Below, one piece after another: positions 20,065-27,422 of a stretch of DNA of 37,563 nucleotides (the stretch's first letter is position 1; each line of letters starts with the position of its first letter). A program made the position numbers and the translations under genes. Origin of the DNA: an uncultured bacterium. Its GTDB lineage: Bacteria > Planctomycetota > Phycisphaerae > Phycisphaerales > SM1A02. The stretch is taken from contig CAIYOC010000189.1 of assembly GCA_903927725.1 (NCBI GenBank), forward strand, positions 1 through 37,563. The letters run 5' to 3'. The notes below the pieces were generated by a model. That model was not told the origin of the DNA, made no database searches, and saw only the letters and a list, made by a program, of their open reading frames with translations.

Positions 20065-21014
20065 CACGGCTGCCCGCCCTTCGCCGGATCCACGATGCGC
20101 CCCATTCGTTCGCGCGCCTTGAGCTCTTCCACTCGCGCGCGATCGGCAGCCTGGGCATCGCCAAGCCGGTCGTAGCACCGTGCAACCTTGGCCCAGACTT
20201 CGTAGTGGTCGGGCCACGCCCGCAAGGCCCGCCGGTACAGGTCCACTGCATCCTGCGTGCGATCTGACCGCAGCGCGAGGTCACCCTGACGAGCCAGGAT
20301 CTTGCCGCGATCACGACTGCGCGATTCCTCCGCGCGCTCCGCTTCAGACAAGCACGCCATCGCGCGCTCGAGTGCGGCCGCGGCGGCGTCGACCTGGTCC
20401 TCATCGATCTCGACCAAGGCGATGCCGTACCACGAGTCGCCCGCCGTCGGCACTGTGGCCACATGCGACGTGAACGCCCCGCGTGCACCATCCAGATCGC
20501 CGGCGTAGTAACGAGCCCAACCCAGGAAGTGCGCCACATGCGCGTGCTCGGGGAACTGTTGCGCACGTTGGGTGGCCTCGATCGCCGCTGCACCCGCCAG
20601 CGCCTGCTCGAAGAACGGGAGGGCGTCGCTGTAACGCTTCTGCTTATGCAGGCTCAGACCGAGGACGAACGCCGCTCGGGGCTGATCGGGATGCGCCGCC
20701 AGCGCAGCGCGCGCCACGGGCTCAGCCTGCTCGGGATGGTTGCGAGCGATGAGCTGCAGCGCCACCCGGGCTTGGTCATCGCCCGGTGGCGGAGGCGGCA
20801 CGTCCGCGTTGGCGCGCTTGAGGGCTTCTGCCACCTCGGGAGGAAGTGACGGCTGATCGTCGGACGGTGACGTAAGCGTGGCCGGCGGAACTTGCGACGC
20901 TTCATGGTCGGCGGTGGCCGCCTGGTCGACTGGTTCCGGGGGGGTGGCCCCGCCCCGCCCCGGGTCGGAGCATCCGAGGACCATGAACACCACGGCAGGA
21001 ATCAGCACGCGCAT
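20064..21014 (-). CDS. TPR-repeat lipoprotein
   Basis: Lipobox FMVLGCSDP; TPR-like segments PRAAFVLGLSLHKQKRYSDALPFFEQAL, HFLGWARYYAGDLDGARGAFTSH, LARQGDLALRSDRTQDAVDLYRRALRAWPDHYEVWAKVARCYDRLGD. Confidence 0.85.
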   Translation of the reverse strand: MRVLIPAVVFMVLGCSDPGRGGATPPEPVDQAATADHEASQVPPATLTSPSDDQPSLPPEVAEALKRANADVPPPPPGDDQARVALQLIARNHPEQAEPVARAALAAHPDQPRAAFVLGLSLHKQKRYSDALPFFEQALAGAAAIEATQRAQQFPEHAHVAHFLGWARYYAGDLDGARGAFTSHVATVPTAGDSWYGIALVEIDEDQVDAAAAALERAMACLSEAERAEESRSRDRGKILARQGDLALRSDRTQDAVDLYRRALRAWPDHYEVWAKVARCYDRLGDAQAADRARVEELKARERMGRIVDPAKGGQP

Positions 21015-21132
21015 CGACCCATCCTACGGAGCAAAAATCCGTGGGGTCGACCCAGTTTTTCGCCCCAGCACCCCCCCGAGACTTGCCCCACCACCGAGCC
21101 GGGTGAATAGTCGTGAAGATTCTCGCGAATGT

Positions 21133-21175
21133 CCTTTCATACGTTATTGAAAGGCCCGGTCAGGGGATCTACAGT
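21133..21175 (+). promoter_or_regulatory. Candidate sigma-70 promoter with overlapping inverted-repeat operator
   Basis: TTGAAA (21147-21152) - 17 bp - TACAGT (21170-21175); inverted repeat CCTTTCA-N8-TGAAAGG (21133-21154) overlaps the -35 hexamer; downstream gene starts at 21242. Confidence 0.55.
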
Positions 21176-21241
21176 CTCCATGCCGGCTGAAGCCGTCAAC
21201 GTCGTTGTCCGAAACAGTCCATGCCAGAAGAGGAACGATTG

Positions 21242-22888
21242 ATGCGACGCATGATGCTGCCTGCTTTCACTTTGCTCGCCGTGGCGCCACTCGCGAGTGC
21301 GCAGGTGTCGATCCAACCCAAGGCGGGGTCGCCACTCGTTGGACTCACCCCTGCACAGCTGGAACTTTTCTGGGCAGGTCAAGAGGCTTACTCGACGCCA
21401 GTCACGCTCGAGATGGGCCTTGGCCCCATCATGAACAAGAGCAACTGCGTGAGCTGCCACACCAACCCCATCGGCGGCTGGGGCAGCATCTCGGTGAACC
21501 ACTTCGGCATGGACGACAAGGGCGAGTTCATGATGAGCCCCGGCGAGACGCAGTCCCTGCTGCAGACGCTTGCGCTCTCACCGCTCTGCGCCGAAGTCGT
21601 TCCGGAGGACGCCACGATCTTCGTCCAGCGCGTCACCAACTCATCGATGGCGTTCGGTCTCATCGAAGCGATTCCCGATGCTGCGATCGCGGCGAACGCC
21701 GATCCGACCGATGCCAACGGCGACGGCGTCTCCGGTCGCGTCCACTGGGTTCACCTGCTCGAGGATCCCACGGGTCCACTGCGTGCCGGCCGATTCGGGT
21801 GGAAGGCGCAGGTCGCCACCACACTGAGCTTCTCGGGTGACGCAGCCCGGAACGAGATGGGCCTCACCAACGATCTCGAGCCGTTCGAGAATGCCCCAAA
21901 CGGCAACGAAGCGATCCTCTCCGAGTGCGACTCGGCAGCCGATCCCGAAGACACGCCGGACCTCGAGGGATACCGCTTCATCGATCGCGTGACGCACTTC
22001 CAGCGCTACCTCGCCCAACCGCCGCAGACGCCGAAGAGCGGCATGACCGGCGAAACCGTCTTCAATGCCATCGGGTGCAACGCCTGCCACGTCCGCGACT
22101 GGACGACGTCCAACTCGCCCCTGCTCGAAGACGCCATCCGCAACAAGGCCATCAAGCCCTACAGCGACTTCCTGATCCACAACATGGGTGGCCTCGGGGA
22201 TGGCGTTCAGCAAGGCGACGCCGACGAGAGCGAGATGCGCACCCCGACCTTGTGGAACCTGCGCACCCGCGACCCGATGCTGCACAATGGCGCCGCGTCG
22301 GGGGGATCGTTCGCGACCCGCGTGGCCAAGGCCATCGAACTCCATGGTCCGTTCGGCGAGGGCGCTGCGAGCGCGGCCGCCTTCATGGCCCTCGGCGGCA
22401 CCCAGAAGGCCCAGCTCATCGCGTTCCTCGGCTCGCTCGGAAAGCTGGAGTTCGATCTCGAGCCGGACAACCAGGTCGATGTCTTCGACTTCATGCTGTT
22501 CCAATCGTGCTACGCGGTCGGTGCCGCCTCGCCCGACACCAATTGCGGCGTGGCCGACTTCAACCAGGATGGCAGCATCAACATGGTGGATGCCGATGCC
22601 TTCATGCAGGCCTATCAAGGTGCAGAGGGCACCGGCGACTGCGACAAGGACGGCACGGTCGACCTGATGGCGATCCTGCTTGGTGCACCTGACGCCGACG
22701 GAGACTTCATTCCTGACGACTGCGCAGGCTGCCAGGCTGACTTCGACGGCGATGGCCAGCGAAACGGTGTCGACCTCGGCATCCTGCTCGCAGGCTGGGG
22801 TACCGCCGCGGCTGATGCCGACGGCGATGGCATGACCAACGGTGTCGACCTCGGCATCCTGCTCGCAGGCTGGGGCGCCTGCAACTGA
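21242..22888 (+). CDS. Di-heme oxidoreductase (DHOR/DUF1111-like, putative thiol oxidoreductase or peroxidase) with Ca-binding/dockerin-like C-terminus
   Basis: Signal peptide MRRMMLPAFTLLAVAPLASAQ; two CxxCH motifs (NKSNCVSCHTNPIGGWG, IGCNACHVRDW); C-terminal ADFDGDGQRNGVDLGILLAGWGTAAADADGDGMTNGVDLGILLAGWGACN. Confidence 0.85.
   Translation: MRRMMLPAFTLLAVAPLASAQVSIQPKAGSPLVGLTPAQLELFWAGQEAYSTPVTLEMGLGPIMNKSNCVSCHTNPIGGWGSISVNHFGMDDKGEFMMSPGETQSLLQTLALSPLCAEVVPEDATIFVQRVTNSSMAFGLIEAIPDAAIAANADPTDANGDGVSGRVHWVHLLEDPTGPLRAGRFGWKAQVATTLSFSGDAARNEMGLTNDLEPFENAPNGNEAILSECDSAADPEDTPDLEGYRFIDRVTHFQRYLAQPPQTPKSGMTGETVFNAIGCNACHVRDWTTSNSPLLEDAIRNKAIKPYSDFLIHNMGGLGDGVQQGDADESEMRTPTLWNLRTRDPMLHNGAASGGSFATRVAKAIELHGPFGEGAASAAAFMALGGTQKAQLIAFLGSLGKLEFDLEPDNQVDVFDFMLFQSCYAVGAASPDTNCGVADFNQDGSINMVDADAFMQAYQGAEGTGDCDKDGTVDLMAILLGAPDADGDFIPDDCAGCQADFDGDGQRNGVDLGILLAGWGTAAADADGDGMTNGVDLGILLAGWGACN
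22763..22875 (+). repeat. Exact 38-bp direct repeat, 75-bp period, encoding duplicated dockerin-like motif
   Basis: AACGGTGTCGACCTCGGCATCCTGCTCGCAGGCTGGGG at 22763-22800 and 22838-22875. Confidence 0.92.
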
Positions 22889-22945
22889 CCCGGCAACACG
22901 ATCACCTCACCAAACTTTCCAAGACCGACCACTCCAGGAGACACT

Positions 22946-25438
22946 ATGCAGACCAGCCGCTTCGTCCTGACCCTTGCCGTGGCCATCACCGCCTCGGCCA
23001 ACGCCCAGTGGGCCACGTTCCAGAAGCAGACCTCGACGCGCATGGTCGCGAGCGCTTCGCTCATCGTGAACCCGAATCTTGAGCATGATTTCGCCAGCGG
23101 CGACTTCGACAAGGACGGCGACATTGATCTGGCGTGCATGCGCAAGTTCCCCGGCTCTGTGCAGGGCGGTTTCCGCGACATCCTCTTCATGAACGAGAGC
23201 GGCGTGCTGGTCGACCGCACCGTCGAGTTCGGCTCGGCAGCCGACGCTGCCGGCTCGCAGGGCATGCTGGACCCCGCCAATGACCGTGACGTCGAGGCGT
23301 TCGATGTGGACAACGACGGCTGGCTCGATCTGATCACCGTGACCACCATGAGCGACCCGGTCAGCGCCATGCTCGGACAGCCGCGCGTGTACCGCAACCT
23401 CGGCAACAACGCGCAAGGCCAGTGGCAGGGCTTCCGCTTCGAGGACAACCGCATTCCCACCATGGTCAGCAAGACCGGCGTGGCGGCGAACCCGCGCGCC
23501 TGCGATGCCGCGGTGGCTGACTACACCGGCGACGGCTATGTCGACATCTACTTCGTCGATTACGACACGCCCGAGACGGTCGGACAGACCATTTGCTACG
23601 ACCTGAACTCCGACGGCGACACGGTCGATGCCGGCGAATGCCAGCAGTCCCCTGCTGAAGACGCCGCGAAGGACTACGACAACCGACTGCTCATCAACCA
23701 GGGCGCCGCGAACCCCGGCTTCTTCACCGATTCGGGAACGACGCGCATGACGGCTGCGCAGCTCGTGAGCGAGTTCGGCAACATGTGCGAGCCCGGCGAC
23801 ATGAACTTGGACGGCCGCCCTGACGTGGTGCGCGTGAACACCCTGACCGCTGGCCAGGACGTGGCGGTGTACTACCCCAACGCGGGCGGCACCTCCTTCA
23901 CCAAGGATGTCGTGTACCCCGGCCTCGCCCCCTACGGCCTCGGCGTCGATGACCTGAACGGCGACGGCAAGCTCGACTTCATCGTCGCCGACGACGGACA
24001 GGACCGCTACTGCCTCAACGCCGGCAACGGTACCGATGGCTTGGCCAACTTCACGACCTACGTGATCTCCGGCAGCCCGTCGGAGTTCGGCAACACGATT
24101 TCGATCGCCGACCTCAACAACGACGGCCGCAAGGACGTCATCGTGACCGACGTCGACAGCGACCTTGGGCCGTTCTGCCCGACCAGTGGGCGTACGACCA
24201 AGTTCTATCGCAACACCGGTTCCGACAGCGCCCTGCTGGTCAACGAGGCCGGCACCGTGCCTTCGGCCGAGCAGACCGGCTGGACCGACGCAGCCCTCAT
24301 CGACATCAATGGCGACGGCTGGCGCGACATCGTGTCGGGCACCTGCGGCGGGATCAACGTGTACATGAACACGCCCCCGATCAACATGAGCTGGTCGATC
24401 GTGGGCGGCGCACCCGCCACGGTCCCCCCGGGACAAGCGACGGCGCTCACCGCCAACGCCTCGATCGTTGGTGGCGGCTCGATCGTCTCCGGCAGCGCGA
24501 AGCTCTTCACCCGCATCAACAATGGTGCGTGGTCGGATTCGGCGCTTCCGAGTGTTTCGTCCACGCAGTTCCTGGTGAACCTGCCCGCGCTCGACTGCGG
24601 CCAGAGCTTGGATTGGTACATCTCGGCGCAGCTCTCGAACACCGGCACCGCGACCTGGACGCTGCCCAGCGGCGGTGCCGCGGGTCCGTTCGCGCTCGAT
24701 CCGGTCTCGGGGACCGAGCTGGTCTACTCGAGCGAGTTCGAAAACGGCACCGAGGGCTGGACGGTCGAGAACACCTCCGTCACGTTTGGCGCGTGGGAAC
24801 TCGGCGACCCGATCGGCAGCAACAGCGGCGCCACCCCCGTGCAGCCTGAACTCGACAACTCGGCGACCGGCGTGAACTGCTGGTTCACCGGCCAGGGCAC
24901 TGCCGGCGGCACGGCAGGTGCGGGCGACCTTGACGGTGGCCCCACTGTGCTCGTCTCGCCGGTCTTCACGATTGGCGGGCAGGACGTGAACATCTCCTAC
25001 GCCCGTTGGTTCGCCTGCGTCGAGCCGACCGCCGCCGAAGTGGACTCGTTGACCGTCGACGTTCGAGTCGATGGTGGCGCGTGGCGCAACCTCGAGACCT
25101 TCACCTCGAACACCGGGTTCTGGTCGGTCCGCGCCGGCAACCTCAGCTCGGCGTTGGCGCCGGGCAACACCCTCCAGATCCGCTTTGTCGCTCGCGACAA
25201 CCCGAACAACTCCACCACCGATGCGGCCATCGACTCGATCCGCATCGAGCGCGTGGTGTGCACGCAGGCCCCCGCCTGCGCGGGCGACCTCGACGACAAC
25301 GGTGCGGTCGACGGCGCCGACCTTGGCACGCTGCTGGGCCAGTGGGGCGGCGCGGGCTCGGCCGACCTTGATGGCAACGGCACGGTCGACGGTGCTGACC
25401 TTGGCGTGATGCTCGGCGCATGGGGCGCTTGCCCCTGA
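22946..25438 (+). CDS. Secreted FG-GAP/VCBS repeat protein with C-terminal beta-sandwich region and dockerin-like tail
   Basis: Signal peptide MQTSRFVLTLAVAITASANAQ; FG-GAP repeats (DFASGDFDKDGDIDLACM, GDMNLDGRPDVVRVN, IADLNNDGRKDVIVTD); tail CAGDLDDNGAVDGADLGTLLGQWGGAGSADLDGNGTVDGADLGVMLGAWGACP; AGGAGA upstream of ATG. Confidence 0.9.
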   Translation: MQTSRFVLTLAVAITASANAQWATFQKQTSTRMVASASLIVNPNLEHDFASGDFDKDGDIDLACMRKFPGSVQGGFRDILFMNESGVLVDRTVEFGSAADAAGSQGMLDPANDRDVEAFDVDNDGWLDLITVTTMSDPVSAMLGQPRVYRNLGNNAQGQWQGFRFEDNRIPTMVSKTGVAANPRACDAAVADYTGDGYVDIYFVDYDTPETVGQTICYDLNSDGDTVDAGECQQSPAEDAAKDYDNRLLINQGAANPGFFTDSGTTRMTAAQLVSEFGNMCEPGDMNLDGRPDVVRVNTLTAGQDVAVYYPNAGGTSFTKDVVYPGLAPYGLGVDDLNGDGKLDFIVADDGQDRYCLNAGNGTDGLANFTTYVISGSPSEFGNTISIADLNNDGRKDVIVTDVDSDLGPFCPTSGRTTKFYRNTGSDSALLVNEAGTVPSAEQTGWTDAALIDINGDGWRDIVSGTCGGINVYMNTPPINMSWSIVGGAPATVPPGQATALTANASIVGGGSIVSGSAKLFTRINNGAWSDSALPSVSSTQFLVNLPALDCGQSLDWYISAQLSNTGTATWTLPSGGAAGPFALDPVSGTELVYSSEFENGTEGWTVENTSVTFGAWELGDPIGSNSGATPVQPELDNSATGVNCWFTGQGTAGGTAGAGDLDGGPTVLVSPVFTIGGQDVNISYARWFACVEPTAAEVDSLTVDVRVDGGAWRNLETFTSNTGFWSVRAGNLSSALAPGNTLQIRFVARDNPNNSTTDAAIDSIRIERVVCTQAPACAGDLDDNGAVDGADLGTLLGQWGGAGSADLDGNGTVDGADLGVMLGAWGACP

Positions 25439-25464
25439 GCGCGAAGCAATCGTGAAGAAACCTG

Positions 25465-25494
25465 CGGCCCCGGCCTCGTGCCGGGGCCGTTTTC
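25465..25494 (+). terminator. Rho-independent terminator between convergent genes
   Basis: 10-bp perfect stem CGGCCCCGGC-CTCGT-GCCGGGGCCG followed by TTTTC. Confidence 0.9.
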
Positions 25495-25503
25495 ATTGGT
25501 GCG

Positions 25504-27387
25504 TCAACGATCCGATGCGCGGATCACGATCGACCTGCCCGTGCCGTCCACGACCACACGCGACTCGGAGGCCAAGCGGCTTCCAGCGGGCCACGTCACA
25601 GTGACGACGGTCTTGGTCTGCCCTTCCGGAAGACCGATCGTGAACGCCGGGTCGCAGGCGCTCAGGTAGCTGCGGGCGCCGCTGACGATGGTCGCTGCCG
25701 TCGTCGACGGCTCCGCCGCGAAGGGCGCCACGGTCACCAGTGCACCGATCCCCTGCGGATTGCCGGGCGGGCCCTCGAGCACGATGCGCAGCCATCGACC
25801 GTGCGCGGGGAGGTCGTTGCGCAGGAGCATCGGTGCACCGCCAGCCTGCGTGAGGGCCAGGTCGAGATCGCCGTCGCCATCGATGTCCGCAGTCGCCAGA
25901 CCGCGACCGACGACCGGTCGAGCCAGATCGCCGATCTTGCCGGCGGGCAGCTCGCGCAAGAGCGGGCTCGGTGCACCTCGCCCTGCATTCAGGAAGAGCT
26001 GTCCCCGCTGCCGCCAGGCCTGGCTGGGTTGCACCTTCGCGATGCGTTCCTCGATGTGACCGTTGGCCTGGACGAGATCGGCGTCGCCGTCGAGGTCCAT
26101 GTCCGCCATGACCAGGCCGAACGTCAGGAACGCACGTGACGCCGGGCCAAGTCCCTCGATGATGGCGTCATCGCTGAAGGACATCGTGGTACCTCGCTCG
26201 ACGTAGAGCGAGCTCATCTCGTTGGCGAAGTTGCCGATGGCGATCGCCCACTGGCGCGGGCGCAGCCACGCCGTATCGATGCCCATGGCGCCGGTCGCAC
26301 TGCCATTGCGATCGAACGCGATGCCGCTGGGTGCGCCGACCTCGACGAAACTCGCACGGCCTGGCGATCCCTCGTTGCGGAAGAGGAAGTTCGCGACGGT
26401 GTCGTTGGCGATGGCCACGTCCACGCGGCCATCACCGTTCCAGTCGCCAAGCACCACGCCGAGCGCCTTGCCCACGGGCTTGCCGGTGCTGGCGTTGGCG
26501 ACGGCAAACCCGCTCTCGGCCGTTGCATCGACCAGGCCCGCCGCGCCATCGTTGCGCAGATAGGTCAGGTCGACGCCCTCGAACCCGGTGGGCGAGCCGT
26601 ACGCGCGCCCGATGCCGGTGAGCCGGTAGTCGACAGCCAGATCGATCTCGCGCGACCAGCGCACATAGTTGCAGACGATGACGTCGAGGTCGCCGTCCTG
26701 ATCGCCATCGACCATGGCCGCGCTCGTGCCCCAACGAGAGGCTCGGGGAACGTTCAGACGGTCCGTGGCATCCTCGAAGCGTGGTCCGCCGCCGCGCTCG
26801 GTACGGTTCAGATAGACGGCGTTGCGTCCGACGGCGGTGACGAAGAGATCGGTGCGGCCATCGCCATCCAGATCGCCGGTCGCGATACCCATGCCGTAGC
26901 GCGGACCCTCGAGGCCGCTGCCGTTGGTCGCCTCGCGGAACTGCCCGCGTCCGTCGTTGGTCCACAGCCGCACGCTGTCATGGTCCGGCTCAGGCTCGCT
27001 GGAGAACGGCTCGCCCTGCCAGCGGCAACCATCGATCAGCACCAGGTCCTGGTCGCCATCGCCGTCGACATCGAGGAAACCGACGCCGCCGCCCATGGTC
27101 TCGGGCAGCAGGAACTCGCCGGATGCCCCGGTGGTGTGGATGAAGTCGATGCCGGCTGCCTTGGCCACGTCGGTGAAGGGCACCGGGGCGGGCGGCTCAT
27201 CGATCACCCGGGGCACGGCCGGCGTGACCGGCGTGGGATCAGGCTCGCGTGCGGGCGCGGGCTTGCGAAGGAGCAACCACGCCCCCGTGCCGACTGCACC
27301 GAGCGCAACGATCGTCACAATCGACCATCGTGCAGCGCGGCCAATGCTGCCGTCGTCATGCTGTGGCTCAGGTGCGTGGTCGTGCAT
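25504..27387 (-). CDS. Membrane-anchored FG-GAP/VCBS repeat protein with ASPIC/UnbV C-terminal domain (CRTAC1-like)
   Basis: N-terminal TM (WSIVTIVALGAVGTGAWLLL); PFTDVAKAAGIDFIHTTGASGEFLLPETMGGGVGFLDVDGDGDQDLVLIDG; further repeats; C-terminal GIGALVTVAPFAAEPSTTAATIVSGARSYLSACDPAFTIGLPEGQTKTVVTVTWPAG. Confidence 0.9.
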   Translation of the reverse strand: MHDHAPEPQHDDGSIGRAARWSIVTIVALGAVGTGAWLLLRKPAPAREPDPTPVTPAVPRVIDEPPAPVPFTDVAKAAGIDFIHTTGASGEFLLPETMGGGVGFLDVDGDGDQDLVLIDGCRWQGEPFSSEPEPDHDSVRLWTNDGRGQFREATNGSGLEGPRYGMGIATGDLDGDGRTDLFVTAVGRNAVYLNRTERGGGPRFEDATDRLNVPRASRWGTSAAMVDGDQDGDLDVIVCNYVRWSREIDLAVDYRLTGIGRAYGSPTGFEGVDLTYLRNDGAAGLVDATAESGFAVANASTGKPVGKALGVVLGDWNGDGRVDVAIANDTVANFLFRNEGSPGRASFVEVGAPSGIAFDRNGSATGAMGIDTAWLRPRQWAIAIGNFANEMSSLYVERGTTMSFSDDAIIEGLGPASRAFLTFGLVMADMDLDGDADLVQANGHIEERIAKVQPSQAWRQRGQLFLNAGRGAPSPLLRELPAGKIGDLARPVVGRGLATADIDGDGDLDLALTQAGGAPMLLRNDLPAHGRWLRIVLEGPPGNPQGIGALVTVAPFAAEPSTTAATIVSGARSYLSACDPAFTIGLPEGQTKTVVTVTWPAGSRLASESRVVVDGTGRSIVIRASDR

Positions 27388-27422
27388 CGAAGGCGGAGCC
27401 TACGCGCGGCCCGGTTCGTCAA

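Noticed and set aside
18511-20175. 554-aa + strand ORF
   Set aside because: Antisense shadow of the FG-GAP/ASPIC gene; His/Arg/Val-rich periodic translation typical of reverse-complemented repeats.
23080-24350. Periodic GACGGCGAC-like repeats suggestive of a DNA repeat array
   Set aside because: Explained by FG-GAP/VCBS Ca-binding loops (DxDxDG) in the coding sequence, not an independent repeat or CRISPR.
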